A stretch of 64,000 nt of DNA, taken from the NCBI GenBank assembly GCA_032622095.1, contig CP136069.1, positions 11,614,036 to 11,678,035 of the forward strand, in the 5' to 3' direction. Shown here piece after piece: positions 36,597 through 48,129 of the stretch; within the stretch, counting starts at the first letter, position 1; each line of letters begins with the position of its first letter. This stretch comes from Siphonodentalium dalli. Its lineage: Eukaryota > Mollusca > Scaphopoda > Gadilida > Siphonodentaliidae. Made by a program: the position numbers and the translations under genes. The notes beneath the pieces were generated by a model. It was not told where the DNA came from, ran no database searches, and saw only the letters and a list, made by a program, of their open reading frames with translations.

Positions 36597-36860
36597 CTGT
36601 TCTCCAGTCGATGGTGTGGTTCTGACCATATTTAGTTTCATCCAGTTCTATAACAATGGGTGTGATTGTTATGGTATAAGCTGTTGACGGGTTTAGTCCA
36701 GACACTGTCACACGAGGCTGCGAAACTTGTATATCTGGTGCGGCATCTCGTCTGACAATATAACTGTGGACGAACTTTCCAGCTGTTGGTGGGTTCCAGT
36801 AAATTTCAAAGTAAGTTTCATTTTTGTCACCGTTGATTCCGGTGATGAATAATTCTGTCA
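36597..36860 (-). CDS. Fibronectin type III domain exon
   Basis: A complete internal exon of 264 nt (88 codons) on the minus strand. The acceptor is CTTCCACTTTTAG and the donor ACAG/GTGAGT, and both ends are phase 1. The single domain fills the exon. YFEIYWNPP carries the core tryptophan of strand B, HSYIVRR the tyrosine of strand C, and VSGLNPSTAYTITITPI is the LxPxTxYxI signature of strands E-F. Symmetric phase 1-1 exons holding one FN3 unit are typical of shuffled modules in animal adhesion molecules, receptor kinases and phosphatases. Next upstream on the same strand is the EB exon at 39302-39427, also phase 1-1, so the two can be spliced together in frame. The parent protein is unknown; an extracellular or receptor role is inferred from the modules. 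Confidence 0.88.
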
Positions 36861-37580
36861 CTAAAAGTGGAAGAGTGTTTGCTACCCAGTTAATCTCAAT
36901 CAATGCCTGGGTATATACTAATATAATTTGCCAGCATCTATTCAGCTACCATACATTTGGAGAGACATGTCAGTCAAATTAGTTCCCGTTGACAGGAAAT
37001 ATTTGACATTATTCGCTATTTACAATCAATGCAAATACCGGCACTCTTGTGTGGAAAATGTTACACTGCCAAAACAGATTTTCTAGGTGAGAAAATTTCT
37101 TATTTGGAAATTTATTTTCTCATTATAAGAAATAATTTTCTTGTTCTATAAAACGTTATTTACTTGCTGCACATATTATTATATCTAGATTTGTTTTCTA
37201 GACAGTAGGAACATTATTCTAGGTTATAAGATAATCTGTTAGAGAATGATAATGCTGTTCTTGTGTTAGAAAAAGTGATAAAGTGATTTCTTGGATTAAG
37301 ATTGTTTTATGATGTTTGAGAAAATTATTTAAAGAACAAGAAAAATTTATGTTATCACGGTTGGACCTCTGAATGTTTGTTTTAAATGTTTTTGCAAATT
37401 TGTTCATGAATAAAACTTTCTCACCGGAAACATCCATTCTAAACACTGCACAGGTGCGTACTGTTATAATTTATTGAACAAAACACATATAATAAATGAA
37501 TGCCATCAACGTAATCTATATTATTATCCATCCCTCAACTAACACCATTTCCGATTGGGCAAAAGCCGCCACGTGATAGT
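36861..37580. other. Probable intron, no feature
   Basis: AT-rich intronic-looking DNA between the FN3 and EB exons. Confidence 0.5.
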
Positions 37581-37583
37581 CCT

Positions 37584-37660
37584 GGAAAAAGTCAAATTGG
37601 ACTCCCGAAAGTCACATTGGACTCCCGACTGTACAATATGACTTTTCATATTGGACTCCG
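37584..37660. repeat. Cluster of AAGTCAnATTGGACTC motifs
   Basis: AAGTCAAATTGGACTCCC, AAGTCACATTGGACTCCC and TCATATTGGACTCC lie close together. The same motif forms the core of the palindrome 300 bp away (37957-38005). A TGACGTCA site follows. Confidence 0.65.
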
Positions 37661-37898
37661 TGACGTCACGAATTAACTCTATTGCGAAATGAATCGGTGA
37701 AATTGTGATGCGCGCGCAACATTGATGGATTTTAGCAGATGTTTCACTTCCGCATTTACTTTTCCAAATCATGCTTTCTGGTGATCAATATACGGTACAG
37801 GCTTTTATAGAGAATTAAGTGCCGCCAAATACCAAAAATAACCACAAAAGTTTTATTTTCAAAATTGGATAAACATACAGATGGATAATAAAAATGTC

Positions 37899-38061
37899 AT
37901 TATACAATGTTGTGTACAGTATGAGTTTTTCTTGTACTCGTCCAGGTTGTGGTGAAAAGTCATATTGGACTCGACACTGGCGTGTCTCGTCCAATATGAC
38001 TTTTCACCACAACCTGAACTCGTACAAGAAAAAACACATACTGTACACAACATTGTATAAT
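37899..38061. repeat. 163 bp near-perfect palindrome
   Basis: The left arm ATTATACAATGTTGTGTACA through GGTGAAAAGTCATATTGGAC is mirrored by the right arm ending TGTACACAACATTGTATAAT. The turn is at about 37978-37984. The arms differ at only a few positions. It lies between the FN3 and EB exons, presumably in an intron. Confidence 0.85.
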
Positions 38062-39301
38062 AACTTTATAATATACAAAACAGAAACAATTGTTATCATC
38101 CAATCTGACCCAACCATCCGTTCATGTTGTCAACAAGAATAACTAATAAAATCCCAAATGATTCCCTAGTAAATCATACATATTTGCATTGCGTTTATGT
38201 AGAAAGTATTTGTTTGCTAGAAAGATTGTATTAAGGCTTATCTTTAACTATGAAAATATTTTTTTAAACTTAAGAGACCTGCATACTTAACTATGAAAAT
38301 CTTTCACATATCATCAATACATTTTTTTCTTGTGTCATTCCCCAGAATTATGTTTTTATTTTTAGTTTATTTTTCTCAAAATAAGAAAGATAGATAACTG
38401 TATTGAATGCAACAGTTAAACACTGAGTTCCAGAGTATTCATTTGTTAAAATACAATCATGCTCTTATTCACTCCAAAACAATTGTGTAGCGAAATCATC
38501 ACTATGTTTTAAATTTATGCTGAGCTACATGTACAGTAAATGCTTGTTTTGACTTGTTATCATATGTAAAGGTCCAGCAGTACACATTGTTAGAATTCAT
38601 CACAGCTTATCATTCACATTGTAATACGTCATAATCCTCCATATGGCACACAGGCTTGATACGCACTCCTCTTCTCCAAACCACACCAACCCCCACCTTA
38701 CTGCCCTTATGAACCGTTCCTATATACGCGCCTGCGTTGTGTGATGGTGGTATACTAGAGAGCAGGCTTATATACAGGGAGAGCGCATATGACATTGTGG
38801 TGGCGGACATCGGATGGCGTTTCAACCCCTGTCATGTAGGGTGTAGATCCCCCCACGAAGAACGAATCCCCAACAGTTTTTGAACACAACATTAGGGTGA
38901 GACCATCGTCCAGATTATTCGCCAAATCTTTGTTTCATTTTGAAAAATTTGACCGTGCATTTAAATCCAATGCTATTCATTTCCATACAAGCATACAAAA
39001 CCACCCTGGTCGGTGTTATATATATATATGTACAGGTATCATAGTTGTTAAAATGTTTATTTAGCCAGTGTTGATACAGTTGGGAAAATGTTTTGCAAGG
39101 GAATAAGACCCCATCGGAGAACGGCACTCAACACACAACAAACACATATGAGAAAAAGTTGTATGTTATTCATTTTTTATTGTCCCATTATTGAGTACCA
39201 TTATTCTAAAATCCTAAAATCACAATTAGCTTTATATTATTGTTTGGATTCCTAATATAATTGAATAACAATTATTCTAAAATCCTAAATAATATACTCA
39301 C
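38062..39301. other. Probable intron, no feature
   Basis: No supported gene or repeat. Confidence 0.5.
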
Positions 39302-39427
39302 GAGGTTTACATGCTATCAGGTGGTGGTTCCTGTAGTCAGATTCCAGGCACCTGCACCGGGAATTCCTGCATACAAGACCACTAACACACGATGCAGTGC
39401 TAGAACAACTGTAGCCGAATGGTCCAC
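39302..39427 (-). CDS. EB-type cysteine-rich module exon
   Basis: An internal exon of 126 nt (42 codons) on the minus strand. The acceptor is CTTCGATTGATACAG and the donor CTC/GTGAGT, and both ends are phase 1. It reads GGPFGYSCSSTASCVSGLVC followed by RNSRCRC and ends ACKPR. The cysteine spacing C-x5-C-x5-C-x4-C-x-C-x12-C, with the small N-rich turn before CRC, fits EB/EGF-like modules of secreted and receptor proteins in invertebrates. Such modules often occur in series, so similar exons may lie upstream beyond the dispersed repeats at 39.5-41 kb; I see none in this window. The matching phase and strand link it to the FN3 exon at 36597-36860. Ligand and function are unknown. Confidence 0.78.
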
Positions 39428-39454
39428 CTGTATCAATCGAAGAGCTCAAAATAA

Positions 39455-39590
39455 CACGTTGGGGTCTGGAAACTTTTTGGTCAGCGGGCTTCCTTGTGCC
39501 CTTAATTAGTTCTTTTTCGTGAATTCTGATCGTGATATCTGGAGCGATGACTTGAACAAATATCAACTAATTGTTCAGGTCCACCTATTT
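39455..39590 (+). repeat. Dispersed repeat family B, copy 1
   Basis: AACACGTTGGGGTCTGGAAA, CTTGTGCCCTTAATTAGTTC and GAACAAATATCAACTAAT. The same order recurs at 39985-40240 and 40825-40980. Confidence 0.65.
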
Positions 39591-39984
39591 TGGGCGGAGT
39601 TACGGCACTCAAATATAAACTTCAGTCAATATTTGGTATGTCACACTTCCTCAATAGTGTTCCGTATGGTAGCAAGTTACAGTTAATGAATTTTCAATCC
39701 AAGCCCATGTTTGGCATAGCTACCGAAACTTGACACCACATCTCTGATGCAATATTTGTTTTTTACAAGGTCGATTTTCTAGGAAGTTACACCGGTGTTG
39801 GGAAAATAGCTCCAAGCTACCCAGTATGTAATACGACTTCCTTAAACATTTCACGAATCATTAAGATATAATGAGGCGAAACTAGTTTCATAACATCTAA
39901 TCCAAAATTCAGAATTCAAAACCTGTCAATATCCAATATATGCTGTTAGTTTCAATACAATTCCCCTGTAACAATCAAAGATAT

Positions 39985-40240
39985 AAAAATAACACGTTGG
40001 GGTCCGGGAACTTTTTGATGGGCATGGTCTGCAGACGGCGATAGCGCGCTAACTGGAAGAAATATCACTCAGTTCATTTTGTTTACATTCGGTAGATAAG
40101 ACTTGTTCAATAATTTCTTGATCGAGATCGAAAACCAAACATGTCCGCCTCCATACATAATTAGTTAATTTTTGTTAACGTTTATAGTGATATTAAGTGC
40201 GATAACGTGGACAAATATCAACTAATGGTGTTTATACTCG
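39985..40240 (+). repeat. Dispersed repeat family B, copy 2
   Basis: AACACGTTGGGGTCCGGGAA ... GTGGACAAATATCAACTAAT, with a different middle and more divergence than copies 1 and 3. Confidence 0.5.
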
Positions 40241-40402
40241 GTATATGAGAATTGCCGAACAATGTAATATGTAATTGCTAATATATCTACTTTAACACAT
40301 TTTTATCACACTCCAAATACCTCAGATACATAAAAATATACCTGTAAATATTATCCTAGACATTGTACATGGTCTGACGTCATAATGTACCATTTATCTC
40401 AA

Positions 40403-40720
40403 TCAATTAAATGGAATTAAAACTTTCTGATTAAAAAATGGACTTTGATTGAGTAATAGCGTGAATGATTTCATGGCATTGTTCAAGACTGAAATTTCAA
40501 GAGATTGCATCATTAAATATGATGATATTGTCAAAGTTGAAGCCTTTGTATATAGTGCCATTAAAGCTCGGTGAAGTTTGGCTGAAACTTTGGTAAAGCT
40601 TGGAAAAGTTATGATTGAAATTGTGTTCCTTTGATGAGTTGGATAAATTTGCCAAGGTATTTCATGGTTTTCCGAACTTGAAACGTTCCAATATCGCACC
40701 GATGATTTACAAGGTGTCCA
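40403..40720. other. No gene recognised
   Basis: A 98-codon minus-strand frame (40403-40699) shows no domain or splice borders. Confidence 0.45.
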
Positions 40721-40724
40721 AGGT

Positions 40725-40815
40725 TTCCGATCCTAGGATATCCTAGGAATACCAAGGCATTCTCCTAACTATTCCATGGTTTTATCCTAGGAATTCCTTG
40801 GATATCCTATGACAT
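40725..40815. repeat. Cluster of TCCTAGGA/CCTAGGAAT palindromic words
   Basis: TCCTAGGATATCCTAGGAAT, then TCCTAGGAATTCCTTGGA and ATCCTATGA within about 90 bp, making several overlapping short palindromes. Confidence 0.6.
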
Positions 40816-40824
40816 TTTGGCATG

Positions 40825-40980
40825 GGTACTTTTTGGTTGGCGGGCTCCCTTATGCCCTTAATTAGTTCTTTTCGTGAATTTTTATCATCATGTCTGGAGC
40901 GATAGCTTGAACAAATATCAACTAATGTTGTTTATATTCGTTATATGGGACTTGTTGAAAAATGTCTTGATCAATTCGAA
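40825..40980 (+). repeat. Dispersed repeat family B, copy 3
   Basis: GGGCTCCCTTATGCCCTTAA and GAACAAATATCAACTAATG match copy 1 closely. Confidence 0.65.
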
Positions 40981-41078
40981 ACCGATCAGGTACGCTAGTC
41001 TTTCCCTTACTCGAGCAGTATAGTCTTTTAAATCATGTAAATAATTTTCTAATCCACGGCGACTTTCCCGATAAAAAC

Positions 41079-41603
41079 TTATGGAAGACAATTGTGAAAA
41101 GTGTCGTGAAGATCACCTAAATGTCACAATGGAATAAATCCATGTCCAGTGATAAGAAATTTTCTGTTGCTACCAAAGTTCTTCGAGACCCTCTCTCTGG
41201 GTGGAAAATTTGGAGGCTTCTTCGGTCTCGCCCGAATGCAGCTGACAAATTCTTCAATTTGGCGAAACTACTGAACAAAACAACTTTCCAAAATAACCTG
41301 ACGTGCCACCAATGCTACAAAACATACGATAACGAACTCTATCACTTAATGTTCTCTTGTATAGGTCTGTCAATTATACAGCTGAGGAACCGTCTATGGG
41401 AGACATTATTAAACCATCACGACGTTGGCGTCTTCCTCTACCTGGATGGTCTATCAAGAGATGACTTTCTTGCGATAGTACTCGGATCAGAGGACCCACA
41501 CTTAACTTCACCCATCCAGAGATGCCACAATTTGATAATTGATGTAACATCATCGTATTTCGTGGCTATGTGTAGACTAATAACAAATAAACAACCTATC
41601 TAG
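41079..41603 (+). pseudogene. LINE fragment, C-terminus of reverse transcriptase (second lineage)
   Basis: The frame reads LWKTIVKSVVKIT, then a TAA (41118-41120), then 160 codons to a TAG at 41603. It contains a cysteine/histidine knuckle CHQCYKTYDNELYHLMFSC (C-x2-C-x9-H-x4-C) followed by LRNRLWETLL. This is the typical end of a non-LTR polymerase: a WK..V segment, spacer, knuckle, then an R..LW helix. The spacing and sequence differ from the tail at 20817-21110, so this is another LINE family. No polymerase core is present upstream, and the in-frame stop shows it is a dead, 5'-truncated copy. Poly-T/C-rich AT DNA follows as probable 3' flank. Confidence 0.75.
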
Positions 41604-42166
41604 CATTCACACGGTTGGCATTCTCAATAATAGAGAATTCTGCCTCACATCCTCGCGCGTGTGAGATATTATATTGTGTATGTAGCTCTCAACGAGCATA
41701 CGGGTGCGATATTCTTAGTTGTACATATAGGTATAAAACATTATGTAGAATATATGTGTTAGTTATCAATGTATTTCAATAACTCAATGTAATCAAGAAA
41801 CCGCAGTTTTTTTCCCTTTTCATTTCCTTTAATTTGTTTCTATTTTCAACGAATATAATATCACATTGGTGTAATTTGTTCAGCCATATGCTTGTGACAT
41901 TTATGAGTATCTGTGTCTCAGTAAAAATTATTGTTTTTATTAAATGGTTTTTTATTTGATTTTTTTTATTTGATTTTTGATAACCCCCCCCCCCCTATTT
42001 TTCCCTTTTTTTTTAAATTTGATTATTTTTTGTTTTGTTTGTTTGTAAATAATAATATAACATTTTAGTTTAATTTGTCCAACCACATGCTTGTGACATT
42101 CATGTTATCTGTGTTTGTAAATAATGTTGTATATAATATACTCTCCCCAGATGGAGGCAATACAAG

Positions 42167-42203
<37 letters not shown>

Positions 42204-42990
42204 ACAGTACGGCGCCTTCCTCATACATTTTCTTGAATCATTACGATATGATAAGGTGAAACTAGCTTCATAACATCTAATCCCAAATTCAAAACCTGAT
42301 CGAGTTTTGAAAAATATCAATATCCAGTCCAGTAAAATTCCTGAGAAATAGTTTGCATATAACACATGCCCCCACAGGGTCGTGTCGTTACAAACGAGTG
42401 AACATATAAATAAAATTAAATCTAAATAGAATACTAGCACACCACTGGCAGCACATTGATGGGCACGAAACCTCGTATGGGTGTTATTCCTATTGATTCG
42501 TTTATACGGGTGGTCCCTCCCACATATACCCCTATAAACTAGTATAGTGATCATATCACGTAAACGTCTGCTTTTTTCTAATCGGCTTCATCGAGGACCC
42601 TCCTTTTATAGCGTTTCTATCATGCATTTTTGTAATAGGTTCCCACACCATGTCCCATTAGAGTAAGCCATTGATAACGGAACCTTCTGGAATCACCAAT
42701 CGATCTAAAACATCAATGTCTCGGCGTCTCCAGTTATGAAACACGCAGCCACTGCACTGAATGACTCAAACCCCTAAAATTCGCAACCCCTGTCGACTGT
42801 TGTTTATTGTAAAAAATATACCTCTATGTATCAAACATCCCTGAATTCGCGCCCCTGTTAACATACAAATACATGTCATCCAAAATTAACAAACCTATTC
42901 ATACGTGGGATTTTTTCATGGCGAAATCATTGAATGGTTTCATAAGGAGACTGCATTTAACAGCGAACGTATACTATTGATGAATGTGTT
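41604..42990. other. No gene recognised
   Basis: Contains poly-C (about 41985) and poly-T runs. A minus-strand frame at 42105-42554 reads through the TA microsatellite and is not called. Confidence 0.5.
42169..42199. repeat. TA dinucleotide microsatellite
   Basis: About 15 TA units. Confidence 0.9.
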
Positions 42991-42994
42991 AGGT

Positions 42995-45222
42995 GTGTGA
43001 AGTTGGTTTGACATTGGACGTTGGACGTTCAACAAAAACGATCTAAACACCGCATATTTGCAGATGAAAATTAGTGTGAAGTTGGTTTGACATTGGACGT
43101 TGGACGTTGGACGTTCAACACTGTGGATCTAAAATGGGGTTACCGGCAGATGACTCGAATCGCACATATATAGGCACAGGTAGAACCGCTTTGTTTCGGT
43201 CCAAGCGGTATTGCGTGGGAATAATCTATGCTCCATAGGATTTCCCTACCGAAATTTCAAGGTTATTGATCCACTGGTTTTGCCTCTACCCTCTGCACTC
43301 ACGGCGAACTTTAGACAGAATTTTCTAAGTCGAACGTCCATTTGTTTACCTTTCGAAAGACATTCAAACAGACATTCAAATATATGCTTCTGGCCCAATT
43401 ATAGGGCCCGTTTCGGGTGCCATGGGCGTACCCGGATGTGTAACGAATGAAAATCATCGGCATATCATAATGCTTGCAGTTTGTGAGATAATGGGGGTGA
43501 TCAAATATTTGGGAATATCGCTGTCAAGTTGGACGGACGTTGGACGTTCGTGGACATTCGCGACACGGTCTGTTTTCAATGAAATACCATAGACTCGCAT
43601 TTGTTGATATGACTAACAGCTGCCTTGTGCCCACACAACTCTTATTTTAAAAAATCACCCTCCGTGCAAACATATTTCCATGCAAATAATCAAATTGTTG
43701 AATGTCCACGAACGTCCAACGTCCGTCTAACTTCACAGCACAATTTCCAACAAAAAAAAAACGCAGTTTCCAGTTTGCACCAGGAGACTTCTCTTGACCT
43801 AATTCGCGCTCTCAAACAGACAAATTAAAAAAAAAAATTAAGATAATTTTTCGAATGTTTTTTACATTGAAAAACATTGGACGTTCAACACTGGATCTAA
43901 AATGGGGTTACCGGCAGATGACTCGAATCGCACATATATAGGCACAGGTAGAACCGCTTTGTTTCGGTCCAAGCGGTATTGCGTGGGAATAATCTATGCT
44001 CCATAGGATTTCCCTACCGAAATTTCAAGGTTATTGATCCACTGGTTTTGCCTCTACCCTCTGCACTCACGGCGAACTTTAGACAGAATTTTCTAAGTCG
44101 AACGTCCATTTGTTTACCTTTCGAAAGACATTCAAACAGACATTCAAATATATGCTTCTGGCCCAATTATAGGGCCCGTTTCGGGTGCCATGGGCGTACC
44201 CGGATGTGTAACGAATGAAAATCATCGGCATATCATAATGCTTGCAGTTTGTGAGATAATGGGGGTGATCAAATATTTGGGAATATCGGACGTTGGACGT
44301 TCGTGGACATTCGCGACACGGTCTGTTTTCAATGAAATACCATAGACTCGCATTTGTTGATATGACTAACAGCTGCCTTGTGCCCACACAACTCTTATTT
44401 AAAAAAATCACCCTCCGTGCAAACATATTTCCATGCAAATAATCAAATTGTTGAATGTCCACGAACGTCCAACGTCCGTCTAACTTCACAGCACAATTTC
44501 CAAAAAAAAAAAAAACGCAGTTTCCAGTTTGCACCAGGAGACTTCTCTTGACCTAATTCGCGCTCTCAAACAGACAAATTTAAAAAAAAAAATTAAGAGA
44601 ATTTTCCGAATGTTTTTTACTTTGAAAAACATTGGACCTTCAACACTGTGGATCTAAAATGGGGTTACCGGCAGATGACTCGAATCGCACATATATAGGC
44701 ACAGGTAGAACCGCTTTGTTTCGGTCCAAGCGGTATTGCGTGGGAATAATCTATGCTCCATAGGATTTCCCTACCGAAATTCCAAGGTTATTGATCCACT
44801 GGTTTTGCCTCTACCCTCTGCACTCACGGCGAACTTTAGACAGAATTTTCTAAGTCGAACGTCCATTTGTTTACCTTTCGAAAGACATTCAAACAGACAT
44901 TCAAATATATGCTTCTGGCCCAATTATAGGGCCCGTTTCGGGTGCCATGGGCGTAACCGGATGTGTAACGAATGAAAATCATCGGCATATCATAATGCTT
45001 GCAGTTTGTGAGATAATGGGGGTGATCAAATATTTGGGAATATCGCTGTGAAGTTGGACGGACGTTGGACGTTCGTGGACATTCGCGACACGGTCTGTTT
45101 TCAATGAAATACCATAGACTCGCATTTGTTGATATGACTAACAGCTGCCTTGTGCCCACACAACTCTTATTTTAAAAAATCACCCTCCGTGCAAACATAT
45201 TTCCATGCAAATAATCAAATAA
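42995..45222 (-). repeat. Satellite array, left (inverted copy, ~2.9 units)
   Basis: Three tandem units of a ~757-768 bp satellite in the orientation opposite to the array at 58949-63931. Two short degenerate leaders (about 43004 and 43076, each GTGAAGTTGGTTTGACATTG plus GACGTTGGACGTTC) precede the first unit. A landmark (GCGTGGGAATAATCTATG) recurs at about 43213, 43981 and 44738. The third unit is cut at 45222 in AATAATCAAAT. Units are almost identical. The second has lost about 16 bp of the hairpin arm at 44286. Confidence 0.95.
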
Positions 45223-45404
45223 AATAAAGTCGATTTAATCCCTTCTAATTAATGTGCATGTGCCATGTGCATTTGTCTGGAGTTAGACCACTAGATGTTA
45301 GGATTTATACAATTTTTTAGGTTAAAATATCTGAATGTTCTCATACCGGGAATATATAGAACCGTGGTTTATTAATATATAGGATACTAGGCCTGATCGC
45401 TGAG
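45223..45404. other. Array flank, no feature
   Basis: AT-rich DNA between the left array and the dispersed repeat at 45405. Confidence 0.5.
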
Positions 45405-45545
45405 GTGCAAGGGGCGGGGTGCAAATGGAATTATGCAAACCTTGTGCTTGGTTTGATTCTGATTCAAGGGGGGTGTGTACAATTAGAATTTCCGAAGATG
45501 GACACCCCCCAACACAGACCCTCTAGCCACGTCCCTGCGTTTAAT
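45405..45545 (+). repeat. CTAGCCACGTCCCT dispersed repeat, copy 1
   Basis: GGGGTGCAAATGGAATTATG ... CTCTAGCCACGTCCCTG matches 57263-57372 (GAGCAAATTGAATTCTGCG ... CTAGCCACGTCCCTAG). A reverse copy of its end is at about 15830 (GCAGGGACGTGGCTAG). Confidence 0.55.
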
Positions 45546-45559
45546 CAGACAGTGGTCGG

Positions 45560-45730
45560 TCATTTTTGTTGCAGTTTCGCGCTGGACTTCGCTAAAATTG
45601 ACACGACTCCCACATGGGCACAAGACGAACTGCTTTGTTTTGGACAGAGTGGTCCACGGGAAGAATCATTGATCCAGAAGACTCCCCTGTTGAATTTGAA
45701 GGACATTCAAACAAACATTCAAATATAAAA
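45560..45730 (-). repeat. Diverged, internally deleted relic of the satellite monomer
   Basis: CTGCTTTGTTTTGGACAGAG corresponds to the satellite's CCGCTTTGTTTCGGTCCAAG. CACGGGAAGAATCATTG corresponds to GCGTGGGAATAATCTATG, and GACATTCAAACAAACATTC to GACATTCAAACAGACATTC. The order is the same, but the segment between the last two landmarks is shortened by a deletion. It lies about 340 bp outside the left array. Confidence 0.65.
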
Positions 45731-46430
45731 CTGAAATACATTTGAATGTTTGTAGACACCAAATACAATTCTAATAGCTGTGTGTTGACATTGTCGCGTT
45801 TAGTTAGACATGAGGGGGGCAATTAAGTATATTGACAGAGGTTTGCGCAGGAGAATAAGATGACACAATGTTGAAATAAATCAGCTTCATTTATATATTA
45901 AAACATAGAAAACTTATAGGTGTACACATAACAAACTAGAGTATGTGAAGGCAACAAAAATGTTAACATATACTATCATTTGAACTATATATTGGTGATG
46001 CTAATTTGCTTATTTACACTCATGGACAGATGAAATAAAACAGTATAGTTAAAATCCAATATTCATGAATACCATTATAAAATGCCACACATTTGTATCA
46101 AAAATATGTAATGTGTCCTACAATGTTAAAAGTGCATTTTTACAAGACAACAGTTCAAGTTAATTGTGCCCCAAAATGTGTCAATATGAGGATATTTTTG
46201 TTAACTTTTTCCCTATATGGAAACAAGTAGGGGATTCAGGTATCTTCTAACATTTATTGTTATGCCCATTATATATAAATCTTTCCCCTTCATGTCATGA
46301 AAAATTATTATATATATAGTATCCAGTTGAATCAGTATAATTTAGGCTTGAACATTGTTGGTCACTTCAAATACTATTATTTATATCAAATCACAGGATG
46401 TATAACGGCCATGTTTTTGATTGAAAATGT
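45731..46430. other. No gene recognised
   Basis: AT-rich DNA. Confidence 0.5.
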
Positions 46431-47300
46431 ATCAAATTTGATAGCTCCTATCTGGAGGCGATCGCAGACATGCCTCTGCAGGGTGTGCCGATTGAAATGT
46501 GAAATTAAAGATTGTGGCTGGCAGCCATGTTTTAAACAAAAATTCAGAAAAAATGGTAAGCTCCCATCTAGAGGTCACAGCAAGGATAGATATGAAGTTT
46601 GGAGACGATTGGATGATGTGGTCTGTAGGGCGTGCCAAAGAATTTAGTCATGCAAAGAGTAAAATCCAAGATGGCTGCCAGCGACCATGTTTTTTTGTTT
46701 TTGTTTTTATAAAAAAACTCATTCAAATTCAATACATTTAGCTCCCATCTAGTGGTGATCTCAAACATGCCTGTAACTTTTCCAAACATTTTGCCAATAT
46801 TTATGGGCTGCAGGACAGGCTCCTGGGGGGAAATAGCAGATATACCAATATATACTATACCAGTCACTGTTAAAGTATTTATTGGAATATCTGGTATTTA
46901 TTCCCAGGGGCCTGTGGGCTGTAGGGTGTTTAATTAGAATGTGAAAACCAGAATGGCCACTATCGGCAATGTATTAAAATTTGGAATAAATGGTAAGTAC
47001 TCATCTAAAGGTCACCACGAGGATCCATATGAAGTTTGGTGATGATCAGATGAGTGATGTGGTATGTAGGGTATCTCAAAGTGTTGTCATGCAAAGAGTA
47101 ATATCAAAGATGGATGCTGGTAGTCATGTTTTTAATCGAAAATTATTTTAATTCGATAGATATAGATGTTATCCTAATCAAGCCGGTAAAACAAAATTCG
47201 GAAAAAATTGATGGCTCCCATCTAGGGGTCACCCCGAATATCCATAATGAAGTTTGGTGATGATCGGATGAGAGATGTGACCTGTATGATGTTCTGAAGG
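46431..47300 (+). repeat. AAGATGGC dispersed repeat, three diverged units at 46-47 kb
   Basis: Units contain GGCAGCCATGTTTT, TAGCTCCCATCTAG, GGTCAC, GAAGTTTGG.GA.GAT and AATCCAAGATGGCTGCCAG in the same order, at about 46500, 46660 and 47110. A side motif CAGGCTCCTGGGG ... ATACCAATATATACTATACC (46807-46862) recurs at 52118 and, reversed, at 52775. Confidence 0.65.
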
Positions 47301-47589
47301 AAATCGTAAACACCAAAAATGGGAGTTTTGTGTACCAAATTCTTCACAATTACAAAGGAAGTAGAAAAGAGTTATATTGCTACTATTGGAACCAAAATTT
47401 AAAATTTTCATAAGCTCGTCTGTTGTGTATACATGATTTTACATGTATATCATTTTAAATATATTACGCATTTAATTTCCTGAGAATACCGTACATTTGA
47501 AGATTTGATAAAAAAACATGTTGTTGTACATATGACTAGAATGAATGGATGAGGCTACAATGAATGAATGAAGTCGATATCATCATTAT

Positions 47590-47700
47590 TTTGTATGATG
47601 CGACTAGAAAGAGCAATATCACAAGAAAGTGCTGCACGTGTGGCTGGAATCTTCAACATATCCACCAACACAGGAAACATATCACAAAAACATAATCACT
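47590..47700 (+). repeat. Dispersed repeat family C, copy 1
   Basis: GACTAGAAAGAGCAATATCA ... GCTGCACGTGTG ... ACATATCCACCAACACAGG. Related to 52917-53110. Confidence 0.5.
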
Positions 47701-48129
47701 AAACTAGGATTTAAATTTCTGAAATGCCAGAAATTTTATACTTCCATGGAATATTTAATTTTTAATGAACACAATCTTTATATTATATGGAAATTATATA
47801 TTAAATAATTAAAAGAAATGAATGAGAAAAAGATCATAGACATGGATTGTAAGTTCAGAATTTCGACTTGTTGGTATATTATTAATGATATATGCGGATT
47901 TATTTGTTAAAACTGTCGTGGCGATTACTGCCCTTAGTCTCTTGTTACGATTGTTATAATGATACTAATATTATGCAATACGCCTCAACCCTGGCTGCTA
48001 ATTTATAGCAAACACTCTCACACTACACAAGCGAAATACTACATACCACTGTAAGCCATGAAAGTCTTAAGATATATATCATTAATATAATGCTACGGCC
48101 GTGCAACATTCTATAGTCGTTCGCTCAAA

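Noticed and set aside
42105-42554. 149-codon minus-strand frame
   Set aside because: It runs through the TA microsatellite (YIYIYI) and has no recognisable domain.
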